From NCBI GenBank assembly GCA_919902505.1, contig CAKKRE010000008.1, positions 1 through 45,673 on the forward strand: a DNA stretch of 45,673 nt, given 5' to 3'. The notes under the pieces are model-generated. The model saw nothing but the letters and a program-made list of their open reading frames with translations, ran no database searches and had not been told where the DNA came from. Positions within the stretch are counted from its first letter, which is position 1. Each line of letters starts with the position of its first letter. The DNA comes from Nitrospiraceae bacterium (GTDB lineage Bacteria; Nitrospirota; Nitrospiria; Nitrospirales; Nitrospiraceae). This document shows, in pieces, positions 1 through 8,160 of the stretch. A program made the translations under genes and the position numbers.

Positions 1-43
1 TTTGCAAATGGCGCAACGACTTGTCCCAGAGTAAGATTTTAGA

Positions 44-58
44 TGGCGCAATACGCCA
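44..58. promoter_or_regulatory. Inverted repeat upstream of the Crp/Fnr gene
   Basis: TGGCG-CAATA-CGCCA is a perfect 5-bp inverted repeat about 60 bp before the first regulator gene. A related TTGC...GCAA pair lies at about 3-17. The position fits an operator, possibly autoregulatory, but no clear -35/-10 pair was found beside it. Regulatory role is inferred from symmetry and position only. Confidence 0.28.
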
Positions 59-116
59 CGTTGCCTTCACGCGGTGAACCGAGTAGGCTGTGCCGGTTCA
101 ATATTGAGCCAACCCT

Positions 117-818
117 ATGAACCACCCACAAGCCGCTCCCAACAAACTTTGGTTCCTCAAGCACATTCGACTCTTCGACGGGATTTCTCCTTCCGAAATG
201 CAGGAGATGGAGAAGATTACCCGCATGGAAGAGGTTAAGAAGCGGCAGCCCCTCTACCTTCCCGGTGATCCGAGCAGCAATGTGTATCTCCTTAAACGGG
301 GACGCGTGAAAATCGCCAATACGGCGCCAAATGGGAAGGAAGTCACCTTCGACATCCTGGAGCCGGGAGAAGTCTTTGGTGAGCTTGACGTGTTGGAAGA
401 CGCTCCCCGCTCGACCTCGGCGGAAACCCTCGATGACGCGGTCATCTGTGTCATCCCACGAAAAGATTTCGATCAATATTTAGCCATGCACCCGACCGTG
501 ATGTTCAAGCTGACCAAGCTCATCGGCCTGCGGCTCAAAAAAATCCAAAGCCGCGTCGAAGATCTCGTCTTTCGTGATGTGCCGGCCCGCCTCGCTCACC
601 TGCTCTCGGAGTTGGGTAAAACCGAAGGGGTCGCGGATACGCGGGGAATCCGTCTCAAGGTCAGATTAACCCACCAGGAAATGGCGAATCTCATCGGCTG
701 TAGCCGTGAAACCGTGAGTGCCACCATGGGGCAGTTCAGGGATGACGGCCTCATTCAGATGGTCGGACGAACGATCACTCTCGTGAATGAAAGGGGGTTA
801 GCCGAACGTCTCGGCTGA
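117..818 (+). CDS. Crp/Fnr family transcriptional regulator
   Basis: A 233-aa cytosolic DNA-binding regulator. An N-terminal cyclic-nucleotide-binding-type beta-barrel (about residues 15-130, with the GEVFGELDVLE turn typical of the family) is followed by the long dimerisation helix and a C-terminal winged helix-turn-helix. In the HTH the segment LTHQEMANLIGCSRETVS is the classic Crp/Fnr recognition helix. The FNR N-terminal cysteine cluster is absent, so an oxygen-sensing Fe-S cluster is unlikely. The effector is unknown. The ATG is taken because the fold begins soon after it, although the ribosome binding site is weak. The gene is convergent with mlaA, whose end lies about 50 bp downstream. 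Confidence 0.93.
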   Translation: MNHPQAAPNKLWFLKHIRLFDGISPSEMQEMEKITRMEEVKKRQPLYLPGDPSSNVYLLKRGRVKIANTAPNGKEVTFDILEPGEVFGELDVLEDAPRSTSAETLDDAVICVIPRKDFDQYLAMHPTVMFKLTKLIGLRLKKIQSRVEDLVFRDVPARLAHLLSELGKTEGVADTRGIRLKVRLTHQEMANLIGCSRETVSATMGQFRDDGLIQMVGRTITLVNERGLAERLG

Positions 819-869
819 TCCACCGGTGCCTCGCCCTGTAAGTCTCTGCCTTCCCCTGTGTTCCGACGC

Positions 870-1781
870 TTACTCCTGGATTGCCCTCGCCCGTTTTTGT
901 AAGTAGGCATTCCGCACCGCCGCATAGAGATCGAGTGTCGCCTCTTCCACTCCCTGAAATGTTTCCAGATTGAGCGCCCGGTCGTTGGTGACTTCTGCAA
1001 CACGTCTTCCAAGCTGCGCAATGGACGTCGTCGTCCGGTTCTGGTGCGCAATCGCCGAGGGCACCCCCTTGACCTCGATCAGCGGTAAGACCAGCCAATT
1101 GATCGGATCGAGCAAAATATCCGCCGCATATCCGAATCCGTCGCGGAGTGTGAGCGGCGGCATGAGCGGAAGGACTAGATAGGGCCCCGGTGAGACACCG
1201 TAGAAACCAAGCGTCTGACCGGTGTCTTCTTCCGGCGTCTGCAAATTCATGCGTGTGGCAACGTCGAGGAAACCGGCGACGCCGAATGTCGAGTTCACGA
1301 GAAATCGGCCCATCTCCACGCCGGCCCCGTTGAGCTTTCCTTGAAAGACGTTGTTCGCAAAGCGCGGTACGAAGCGAAGATTGTGGAAAAAGTTGCTGAC
1401 GCCGACTTGTGCCGCGCCGGGCATGACAAAATTGTAGCCTTGGGCGACCGGTTTCAGCACGAACCGGTCCATCTTGCGGTTCAATTCGAACATCGCGACG
1501 TTGAAAGGCTCCCACGGGTCGTATTCATCGTCCGTCGCTTTTTCCGATGTGGCAAAGGGATCGAAAAACTCATCGTGGTCCGATGCTGCACCCGCCGACG
1601 AGTCTGCTTTTTTGATCGGAGCAGGTCGCGTCTCCGAGACGGCGGACCGGTTCGCTTGATCACTGGGTTGAAGAGCCGCAGGAATCGTGCTCCAGCCTGT
1701 GATCCCCAGGCTGATCGCTACAACAAGGGAGAGCTCCCATCTTGCGACCAGCCACCCACGAACGCCATGCACGATCCTCAT
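870..1781 (-). CDS. mlaA: MlaA/VacJ family protein (phospholipid retrograde transport)
   Basis: 303 aa. It matches MlaA (VacJ), the outer-membrane component that removes misplaced phospholipid from the outer leaflet and hands it to the Mla pathway. Visible signatures are the DPWEPFN start of the domain (about residue 90), FVPRFANNVFQGK, and the PYLVLPLMPP segment. An N-terminal hydrophobic stretch serves as signal or anchor, but there is no lipobox cysteine, unlike E. coli MlaA. The ATG at 1781 overlaps the stop of the upstream DUF2934 gene as ATGA, so the two are probably translationally coupled. No other mla genes are in the window. Confidence 0.92.
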   Translation of the reverse strand: MRIVHGVRGWLVARWELSLVVAISLGITGWSTIPAALQPSDQANRSAVSETRPAPIKKADSSAGAASDHDEFFDPFATSEKATDDEYDPWEPFNVAMFELNRKMDRFVLKPVAQGYNFVMPGAAQVGVSNFFHNLRFVPRFANNVFQGKLNGAGVEMGRFLVNSTFGVAGFLDVATRMNLQTPEEDTGQTLGFYGVSPGPYLVLPLMPPLTLRDGFGYAADILLDPINWLVLPLIEVKGVPSAIAHQNRTTTSIAQLGRRVAEVTNDRALNLETFQGVEEATLDLYAAVRNAYLQKRARAIQE

Positions 1782-1972
1782 CGCTTGGATCGTCCTTCGA
1801 CGCGCTCGAGCACCCGCCGTTCGGCCTCGGCCCAATGTTCGAGATCGTGGCCGTGCTCGTAGCCGCACAGGCAGTAGAGTTCGTACGCCAACTTCTGAAT
1901 CTCCTCCTCCAAAGGAGCCCGATTCGCTTGTACAGGCTGCACCGCCGCAGATTTCTTATGGGTGGCTGCCAT
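1778..1972 (-). CDS. DUF2934 small protein
   Basis: 64 aa. The core (LEEEIQKLAYELYCLCGYEH then LEHWAEAERRVLE) is the DUF2934 signature, a short helical domain of unknown function common in soil and environmental bacteria. The start is fixed by a strong AGGGAGGT Shine-Dalgarno seven bases before the ATG. Longer in-frame starts lack one. Its TGA overlaps the ATG of mlaA by the ATGA arrangement, placing it first in a two-gene unit. Lysine/alanine-rich N-terminus, no signal peptide. Any role in the envelope is only implied by the neighbour. Confidence 0.85.
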   Translation of the reverse strand: MAATHKKSAAVQPVQANRAPLEEEIQKLAYELYCLCGYEHGHDLEHWAEAERRVLERVEGRSKR

Positions 1973-2260
1973 TGTCTGACCTCCCTTCATGAAGTGTGAG
2001 CCCATTGACTGGGCCATGGTTTGTTCGAGCGTGCCTCAGGCTATCACTCGTGCATCTTTCACTCTGTTACCTGGTTCACACTTTGAAGGTTTTTTGATGT
2101 GATGGACGGTCTTTTCAGGAGATTCTGTTCCAGAGCCCGAAGCTGAGGGTGTCTTACGGCCTCGGAAGCGAAGTAGGACCTGGCGCCTGTCGGCGATGCC
2201 GGGTAGGCACAGAAGGCTGCTGGTCAGAGATGCAGCTCGGTGAGGGAGAGTCCGTCGTCG

Positions 2261-3034
2261 TCAGCGCAACGGTCCGCCGCAGGAATCGCATCGGGAGACG
2301 AGGCTTTCAACTGCAACAGCAGGTTGGAGGGACGGAACCGGCACAGGAGCTTCCGCCGGCATCTCGCCGCGGAGCAGGCGAACCCACCGTGCGGTGGGAT
2401 AACGGAGCACCAGCTTGGGAATGAGCAGCATCATGCCCACCATCGCCAGACCGGAGAGGATCAGCAGCCATGCGCCCGATACCACCTGGCTGCCCGCATA
2501 GGTCAGCGCCAGGGTCGGCGGAATCATGCCGACAAAGGTGACTGCGGCGAATGTCCGGAGGGACATGTTCGTCAGGCCGGCGCCGTAGCTGATGATATCG
2601 AACGAAAAAAGCGGAACCAGCCTGGCTAGAAATACAAAGATTGCCAAATGGCGATCCGAGCAACGTTCACAAAAGGCGACGTTGGTACGCAGGAGCCGGG
2701 TCAGAACATCCCGGCCCAGCGCCCGGCCGATGAGAAAACTCGCAATCGCTCCGATTTCTGCGCCGATAACCGCATAGGCCGTTCCCAACATCGGGCCGAA
2801 GGTGGCGCCGGCCGCGATGTCTAGCGGTAAGCTCGGGATCGGACTGATCACCACGGCAGCGGCCATGAGGGCGATGAAGACGATCGGTCCGAACGGGCCA
2901 GCCTCTCTCAGCCAGTCGGCAACCAGATGCGGCTGGAGGATTTTGGGGAGATCGAACCAGAAGGCCGTGGCCAAGGCGGCGAATGTCAGGGCGGTAAGGG
3001 CTCCGAGCTTTATCCAGCGGGTGTTGATGTTCAT
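2261..3034 (-). CDS. TVP38/TMEM64 family (DedA-like, VTT domain) membrane protein
   Basis: 257 aa inner-membrane protein. An N-terminal TM is followed by the VTT/SNARE-associated domain, with helices around GPIVFIALMAAAVVISPIPS, the glycine-rich GAEIGAIASFLIGRALGR segment, and FLARLVPLFSFDIISYGAG. This family is linked to lipid scrambling and membrane homeostasis; the exact substrate here is not known. The C-terminal tail has CDSCGG, a possible metal-binding pair. It starts 18 bp after the stop of the PagL-like gene and is probably its operon partner. Confidence 0.88.
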   Translation of the reverse strand: MNINTRWIKLGALTALTFAALATAFWFDLPKILQPHLVADWLREAGPFGPIVFIALMAAAVVISPIPSLPLDIAAGATFGPMLGTAYAVIGAEIGAIASFLIGRALGRDVLTRLLRTNVAFCERCSDRHLAIFVFLARLVPLFSFDIISYGAGLTNMSLRTFAAVTFVGMIPPTLALTYAGSQVVSGAWLLILSGLAMVGMMLLIPKLVLRYPTARWVRLLRGEMPAEAPVPVPSLQPAVAVESLVSRCDSCGGPLR

Positions 3035-3052
3035 GTTCTTGCGCCTGTGGTC

Positions 3053-3700
3053 TCAGAATACTCCGGGTGTAAAGAATGAGATGCCGATGTACGGTAGCAC
3101 TCCATTGATTCCGGTATTTCTGTCGCCGAGATTCGAGTTGGAAATGTGATGTAGCCGCACGCCCATTAACCATGTCATCCGGTCCGTCACAAAATACTGC
3201 AGGCCGGGACCGGTCTCCAGTACGAACTCGAACTGGGTACTTTGTTCAGGAATCCGCGGTGCCAGATTAGTCCAGACCATCCCGGCGCCCACGTCCCAGA
3301 AAGGCATCCACCGTCCGAACGAGAGAACATTGTATTTCAGGACGAACGACCCTCCGACCGCCTCGGCGGCAAACGGTTTGGTAAACCGCGCAACCACCGG
3401 CTCAATCATCAGTTCGACATTGCCCTGCCACCAGCTCCTTCCCAAGGGCTCAGTCAAGATCATGCCCGCGCGCGGCATCACAAAGACGGCGCTCCTGTTC
3501 GCCGACTCAGCGGCACCGATCGCCGTGGTACCTTGCGCGTATCCCACCGCCCCGCCGAGCTCGAAGACGCCTTTCCGCATGACCTCGCGAGCGTCAAACG
3601 ACGATCTTTCCCCCGCGACCCCGGGTGAAGTCCACAGCACAATGCCGAGGAACATGGCAACGAGGAGCCCGGCCTGCGTAAGGCGGTGCTGCTTGCTCAT
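3053..3700 (-). CDS. pagL: Acyloxyacyl hydrolase / lipid A 3-O-deacylase (PagL-type) barrel
   Basis: 215 aa with an N-terminal signal peptide (hydrophobic stretch ending about TSPGVAG) followed by an amphipathic beta-strand pattern. The segment RLHHISNSN (about 182-190) carries the His and Ser of the PagL active site, in the position expected near the C-terminal strand, and the protein ends with an aromatic residue (F) as outer-membrane barrels do. It probably trims the 3-O acyl chain of lipid A in the outer membrane. The ATG at 3700 is preferred because the signal peptide begins there. First gene of a pair with the TVP38-like gene. Confidence 0.82.
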   Translation of the reverse strand: MSKQHRLTQAGLLVAMFLGIVLWTSPGVAGERSSFDAREVMRKGVFELGGAVGYAQGTTAIGAAESANRSAVFVMPRAGMILTEPLGRSWWQGNVELMIEPVVARFTKPFAAEAVGGSFVLKYNVLSFGRWMPFWDVGAGMVWTNLAPRIPEQSTQFEFVLETGPGLQYFVTDRMTWLMGVRLHHISNSNLGDRNTGINGVLPYIGISFFTPGVF

Positions 3701-3997
3701 TGTGGCCTCTCGTTGCCGGTCCTTTCGTGTCTCCGTCCTCCCCATGATGCCTCACACTGTCCTTTCTATCCGGCGATAGATGATGACAGGGTATCGCGCA
3801 GGTGCCCCGAAGATCTGTGACGGTTCTTACAAACGGCGGACAATGTTTGAGGAACAGAGGGTTGAGAGAGAACCATTCGCGGACCTATTCGGCGATCGTC
3901 GCTTGCGGGGCATCCCCCATTGGGACGACCTCGAAGGTCTTGGTCGGAGTGCGATGGGAGCAGCCCAGCTTCGGAAGGAGGACTTGGTGCTTGCCGG

Positions 3998-4537
3998 TCA
4001 GCGATCCGGCACGCCGTCCTGCCTGTGGTGTGACGCACCAGGAGCGCCACAGCCCATGACATGCATGACGGTGGGAAACAGGCGTGCGATGGAGATGGCT
4101 TGGGCCAGCTCAATGATGCCCACCTCGCCGTAGCGACGCATGATGGCTTCACGCCAATGGTCGTCTTCACCGCTTCCCCTCGCGACGGTTTCGGCAAAGA
4201 AATAGACTTCCGCCAGCTCCGGCGGCAACGCGCAGGGAGATTCGCCGAGCACTGCATGGAGGAGCGGAAGTCTGACTCCGGCATGTTGTGCGAGCCGTAT
4301 CTCCATCTGAAGGCAGGTTCCGCCGTGCTCGTGCCGAGCCGTCACGATGCGGGCCAGGTGATAGGCCTCCGGGGGCAGAGCGCGCCGAAACCTCGTAAGC
4401 GGCATGATCTTGATGAACGTCAAAAAATGGGCAGGCGAGACACGAAGCATCTGGCGTAGATAGGACAGTGGGCTGCCTTGGTCATGTTCGATGGCACGCA
4501 GGCGCTTCTCACCAAGCCAACGGGTCACGGAGATCAT
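3998..4537 (-). CDS. AhpD/carboxymuconolactone decarboxylase-like protein with a single Cys
   Basis: 179 aa, all-helical. The segment LARIVTARHEHGGTCLQMEIRLAQHAGV corresponds to the AhpD/CMD catalytic helix that normally reads like NCxYC...H. Here only one cysteine (GTC) remains. A second candidate cysteine lies near the C-terminus (VMGCGAPG). It may be a peroxidase-like or carbon-substrate enzyme, but the missing CxxC argues against classical AhpD chemistry. The ATG overlaps the DUF3179 stop as ATGA. It is the last gene of the four-gene chain starting at 6439. Confidence 0.8.
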   Translation of the reverse strand: MISVTRWLGEKRLRAIEHDQGSPLSYLRQMLRVSPAHFLTFIKIMPLTRFRRALPPEAYHLARIVTARHEHGGTCLQMEIRLAQHAGVRLPLLHAVLGESPCALPPELAEVYFFAETVARGSGEDDHWREAIMRRYGEVGIIELAQAISIARLFPTVMHVMGCGAPGASHHRQDGVPDR

Positions 4538-5562
4538 GGGGAGTTTCCCTTCGGATGCGTAAATACGTGCGTGTCCGGATGAAACGCGTACCAGGCAAAC
4601 CAGAAAGCCATGATGGAGGGGAGCGGTGTGCCGTCGGCGTCGATGACGGATGCGCTGCGGGATTGCTGGTTGAACCGTACCGTGATGGCCCGGCCACCGA
4701 CTTGATCGCCGACGGGCGTGCCGGCCTTCTTGAGATCTGAAAAGGGGTAGGCTTTGGCGATCCCGTCGATCTCCACCCCGACGACCCACTCCTTGGGATG
4801 GTAGCTTGGATCGAAGTGCGTGGTGTCGAACATCAAGTCCCGACGCTCGGCATAACCCAGATACGGATCGTCATCGTAGTTTCGGAAGGAACCGGTTCTT
4901 GTAGACAGGACGAGTGTGGCGGGATGGGCGGCTCGCCATTCCGACCAGGTCGTATGTTCCAGAAACATGGGCGCCAGCCGCTCTCCCGTCAACGGCCCGG
5001 CCACCGCATGCATGCCGATTTGCGACCAGAGGCTTTCCGTCTGATGATCGTACATGAGCAGATCGCTCTGATAGAGGAGGCCGGAGACGCCGAATGTATG
5101 CGGGTTCCCTCGCACATTCGCATCGAAAGCAATCCCGGTTCCGCAGAGCGGACAGTAGGTGACCACAACGGGCTTGCCGCCGACCACATCATTCACGATT
5201 TCGTGCCAGTTGAGAATCTTGATCGGATAGGCCTTGGCGTCGGATTCCCGCTCGAGACCCAGGACTCGGTCGGTGGCTTGGAGGAACGTGGCATCTTCGG
5301 CAGAGATGAATCGTGGGGTTAAGATGGCGGGGATTCCATCCTTGCCCGGTCCTCCGTCTACGATCTGATCCAGTGGCACGTTGTGGCGGGTTAGGTCGAA
5401 CGTTGTCGTCGGATGTTTCCCTAGTCCTAGCCAGGCCGCAAGAATCAGGATTGCGCCGATTGCAAGGAACAGCGTCCAACGCCAGCGCAGAGAGGTGAGC
5501 TGCCGATAGAACGTTTGGCGGGAAACCGTAGCGGGAAAGAGGTCTGGTTGAAGCGCGCTCAT
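4534..5562 (-). CDS. DUF3179 domain-containing membrane-anchored protein
   Basis: 342 aa. A signal-anchor helix (about residues 30-48) is followed by a large extracytoplasmic DUF3179 domain. Diagnostic segments are IVDGGPGKDGIPAIL, AYPIKILNWHEIVND and VVTYCPLCGTGIAF. The CxxC in YCPLC is a family feature and may bind metal or form a disulfide. Function of the family is not established. It overlaps the genes on both sides by ATGA, so it is the third gene of a tightly coupled operon between two AhpD-like genes. Confidence 0.9.
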   Translation of the reverse strand: MSALQPDLFPATVSRQTFYRQLTSLRWRWTLFLAIGAILILAAWLGLGKHPTTTFDLTRHNVPLDQIVDGGPGKDGIPAILTPRFISAEDATFLQATDRVLGLERESDAKAYPIKILNWHEIVNDVVGGKPVVVTYCPLCGTGIAFDANVRGNPHTFGVSGLLYQSDLLMYDHQTESLWSQIGMHAVAGPLTGERLAPMFLEHTTWSEWRAAHPATLVLSTRTGSFRNYDDDPYLGYAERRDLMFDTTHFDPSYHPKEWVVGVEIDGIAKAYPFSDLKKAGTPVGDQVGGRAITVRFNQQSRSASVIDADGTPLPSIMAFWFAWYAFHPDTHVFTHPKGNSP

Positions 5563-6188
5563 CGGAGGAACCAGTAGATGCCCACAGCACAGGAGAGTAG
5601 GGCGATCGCGATGATCATGCCCCCAATCCCGGCGGCCGCGCCCTGGCTCTCTTCTCTTGGGATTGCAGTATGGCTGACTCGCGTCGCTTCATCACCCAGA
5701 TATTCTTCACGCAAATGATCGTTCACGAACGTGACGGCGTCCGGGACATCAGCCGGCATGATTCCGGACAGGTATCGATCGAAAACCTTGAAAAAACGAA
5801 TGGTCGACCAGATTTTGTCGTAGGTGGCTTGATCGAGCGCGTTCAGACCGAATGCGCCAGGCATGGCCGCGATGAAGAAGGTTCCGGCCTCGTTCGTCGA
5901 GACCGCTAAGGCGATGACACGCTTGGTTCTCCGATCCAGACATTCCAGGTTCATCTCGTCTTTGAAGAGCGTCCACGTCGTGTCTAGATACGACGGCCGA
6001 TGGCGCATGCCGTCGAACAATTCAGGCACAAACGAGATGCCGAATGTCCCGGTGATGTCCTGAAAGAGGGTCTCTAGGTTGGTATCCCGGGTGATGTCAG
6101 GATCAGCCGGCGATGCTTCATCGTTTTCCGTCGATGGGTGAGCAGGACGAACTGCGCTGCGTTGGGCAACAGAAGACCGATCCCTCAT
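5559..6188 (-). CDS. AhpD-like protein lacking the catalytic CxxC, with C-terminal TM anchor
   Basis: 209 aa. The central helical region (DRRTKRVIALAVSTNEAG, then FIAAMPGAFGLNAL) aligns by pattern with AhpD/CMD proteins, but where the CxxC should be it has AGTFFIA, with no cysteine. A hydrophobic segment near the end (GGMIIAIALLSCAVGIYWFLR) is a single transmembrane anchor, so the soluble part would be membrane-tethered. The N-terminal 25 residues are low-complexity. Joined by ATGA overlaps to the thioredoxin-like gene upstream and DUF3179 downstream. Catalysis is doubtful; a structural or partner role is possible. Confidence 0.78.
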   Translation of the reverse strand: MRDRSSVAQRSAVRPAHPSTENDEASPADPDITRDTNLETLFQDITGTFGISFVPELFDGMRHRPSYLDTTWTLFKDEMNLECLDRRTKRVIALAVSTNEAGTFFIAAMPGAFGLNALDQATYDKIWSTIRFFKVFDRYLSGIMPADVPDAVTFVNDHLREEYLGDEATRVSHTAIPREESQGAAAGIGGMIIAIALLSCAVGIYWFLR

Positions 6189-6439
6189 CGCTCCCCCCTG
6201 TCCCAGGCGCGCAACCGGTCCACCAGCCAGTCCTTCTTCGGGACCCCTGTGGCGAGGACGCGTCCGTCCAGCAAGAAGGCTGGAAAGACTATGACTCCGG
6301 AGAGGTCCGGATCACCAGCTACTGCAGTTTTGACGGTGATGTCCCAATGCGGGAGTTCGTGCCGGATCTCCTCCGCCAGACTTCGAGCCGAGTGCTCGGA
6401 CAGGCACCCTCCATGAACGAGAATGTCGAGCCGTGCCAT
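6185..6439 (-). CDS. Small thioredoxin-fold protein with a single Cys
   Basis: 84 aa. The beta-alpha-beta pattern LDILVHGGCLSEHS followed by a helix, then VIVFPAFLLDGRV, matches a minimal thioredoxin fold. The FPA corresponds to the cis-proline loop. The N-terminal redox site has one cysteine (GGCLSE) rather than CxxC, so a monothiol or non-redox role is likely. It is the first gene of the operon and ends with an ATGA overlap into the AhpD-like gene. The Shine-Dalgarno is weak. A short palindrome lies about 25 bp upstream. Confidence 0.72.
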   Translation of the reverse strand: MARLDILVHGGCLSEHSARSLAEEIRHELPHWDITVKTAVAGDPDLSGVIVFPAFLLDGRVLATGVPKKDWLVDRLRAWDRGER

Positions 6440-6460
6440 GGGGCCATTCTAAAGGGAGCG

Positions 6461-6480
6461 CCCACAGCAATCTGTGAGGG
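6461..6480. promoter_or_regulatory. Palindrome upstream of the thioredoxin-like operon
   Basis: CCCACAG-CAAT-CTGTGAGGG has 5-bp perfect arms (CACAG/CTGTG) extended by partial symmetry. It lies 22-41 bp before the first ATG of the four-gene operon, where an operator or a leader hairpin would sit. No promoter consensus was identified nearby. Confidence 0.28.
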
Positions 6481-6803
6481 GGATTACAGTTTCCATAAGC
6501 ACCAGCGTGCCTCATGAATCCGGTCACGGGAGGCGCGGGTCCACGCTCAAGTGAAAGAAGTTCCTGGGCGTGTCCGTCTGGACGACCGGTGATGGAGACT
6601 ATGAATCGTCAGGGGGCAGAAGGTTGTGTGGATAGAGGATCGACAGTGGCCGAAGGCCGGGCCGGCAGGAAGGAACGGACAGGATTGGGAGGCCAGGTTG
6701 TTACGAGCAATGTATCGGGGTCGGATCAACCGGTTGCTCGCCGACAGGTCGTTGTTACGCACCTGTCAGGTCTGCCCGGTGTAGCCATTTAGAGTAGGGC
6801 ATA

Positions 6804-6830
6804 GCGGGGCGACCGCAATGGCCGCCCCGC
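6804..6830 (-). terminator. GC-rich hairpin after the truncated-haemoglobin gene
   Basis: GCGGGGCG and CGCCCCGC form a perfect 8-bp stem with an 11-nt loop, 27-53 bp beyond the stop of the haemoglobin lipoprotein gene on the minus strand. No U-run follows on that strand, so intrinsic termination is uncertain. Confidence 0.4.
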
Positions 6831-6856
6831 CCTGGTTCTGAAAAACACCGCATCGA

Positions 6857-7333
6857 TTACCGCATCGAAGCCATCGGCTTTTCGACGATGTCGCCCTTCA
6901 TCGGACCCAAGGCGCCGAGTAGTTCGTTCTTCTCCCGTTCGGGCACTTTAAACTTGTTCAAGGTGGCGACGAGATCTCCGACCAGCGCGTCGAAGTCGCT
7001 GCTGCTGACGCCCATACCGGCATGGGTGCTCTTCATGTCTCGCCCGGTATAGGTACAAGGCCCGCCTGACGCCTGACAGATTTGATCGACCAGCATGGAT
7101 TTCAGGCGCGGGATATTGGCGTTGGCGAACTTGCCGTTGATGCGGGTGTCGGCGGCCACGCGACCGACGAAGTCATCTACTACGGCGGTGATGGCCGTTT
7201 TGCCACCCAGCCGATCGTAGAGCGATTTTTCCGCCGTTGCGTTGCCGGTCGGACCTGAGCCGACCGTATTGCAGGCTGCGACCGTCAGCGCGAAGCCAAG
7301 GATCAAGGAAAGAGATGCCATTCGTTGCGACAT
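6857..7333 (-). CDS. Lipoprotein group I truncated haemoglobin
   Basis: 158 aa. A lipoprotein signal peptide ends in the lipobox LTVAAC (Cys 21), followed by a short linker and a group I truncated-globin domain: [20 protein letters not shown], then INGKF, then [10 protein letters not shown] with the probable proximal haem histidine. Trunc globins bind O2 or NO and are usually cytosolic. Here the domain would be exported and lipid-anchored. A strong AGGAGG precedes the ATG. Divergent from the ECF sigma gene, so the two may share control. The globin sequence is somewhat shortened at its C-terminus. Confidence 0.88.
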   Translation of the reverse strand: MSQRMASLSLILGFALTVAACNTVGSGPTGNATAEKSLYDRLGGKTAITAVVDDFVGRVAADTRINGKFANANIPRLKSMLVDQICQASGGPCTYTGRDMKSTHAGMGVSSSDFDALVGDLVATLNKFKVPEREKNELLGALGPMKGDIVEKPMASMR

Positions 7334-7554
7334 GGGAATACCTCCTGGTTATGGGTCAGTTTGTTGGGCCGGGTTTGCATCGATATCGACCGGCTCTCTG
7401 TCTCGAACTACGAAACGGAGCGGCAGTTGGATTTCCCGGGAATGAAAAAACTGCGTTGTGCCACGATCATTCCGGTGCTACAGTTTCGCCGAATCGGCGC
7501 GGGAGCGGGAATCTAATTCACCGGGTAGACTCGTAGATCTTGACGAGGATGCCC

Positions 7555-8160
7555 ATGATGCAATCACAGGCTGTGGCACAGGCACCTTCGATGCATGAGC
7601 AGGAATGGACGGGACTTCTCGCGCGCATTGCCGCCGGAGACCAGCCCGCGCTTGCGGAGTTCTATGATGCGAGCAGCGCCAAGGTATTCGGCTTGGCGAT
7701 GAAAATACTCGGGGAGCGCACGGCTGCCGAAGACGTGACGATGGATGTGTATACGCAAGTGTGGCGCCGGGCCTCGACCTACGACGCGGAGCGAGGCACG
7801 CCGGGGAGCTGGCTGATGACGCTGGCGAAGACCCGGGCCATCGACCGGTTCCGGAGCAGCTACCTGGAACGGGGGCGGCAAGTCCCCCTGGATCAAGTCG
7901 CGGAGTTATCGGGAGATGCGGACACGCCGGAGCAATACAGCGCGGGGCTTGAACGGCAGCGGTTGGTGCAGGAGGCCCTGGCGTGTCTCTCCACCGAGCA
8001 GCGCCAAGCGATTGCCTTGGCCTACTATTGGGGGTTGAGTCAGAGTGAAATCGCCGATCGCTTGAAACTGCCGTTGGGGACCGTGAAGACACGGATGAGA
8101 CTGGGTATGATCCGGTTGCGCGAAGTGCTGGCTCCACACGGGGAAGGGTTGCGGTCATGA
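7555..8160 (+). CDS. ECF-type RNA polymerase sigma factor
   Basis: 201 aa. Sigma region 2 (about residues 25-95, with AAEDVTMDVYTQVWRRA) and region 4 (CLSTEQRQAIALAYYWGLSQ then SEIADRLKLPLGTVKTRM) are clear. It belongs to the ECF group paired with cupin/ChrR-like or RskA-like anti-sigma factors. The start is chosen at the ATG pair 7555/7558 because GACGAGG lies just before it. An upstream TTG at 7540 is in frame but has no binding site. Its stop overlaps the anti-sigma ATG by ATGA, as usual for such pairs. Confidence 0.92.
   Translation: MMQSQAVAQAPSMHEQEWTGLLARIAAGDQPALAEFYDASSAKVFGLAMKILGERTAAEDVTMDVYTQVWRRASTYDAERGTPGSWLMTLAKTRAIDRFRSSYLERGRQVPLDQVAELSGDADTPEQYSAGLERQRLVQEALACLSTEQRQAIALAYYWGLSQSEIADRLKLPLGTVKTRMRLGMIRLREVLAPHGEGLRS

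Larger units (their letters stand above)
6440..6856. other. Intergenic region between the redox-like operon and the haemoglobin gene
   Basis: About 417 bp without a credible gene. The only reading frame of note on the plus strand (6514-6792) is short, Gly/Ser/Arg-rich, and lacks a ribosome binding site or recognisable motif. It holds the palindrome at 6461-6480 and a GC hairpin at 6804-6830. Confidence 0.6.
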
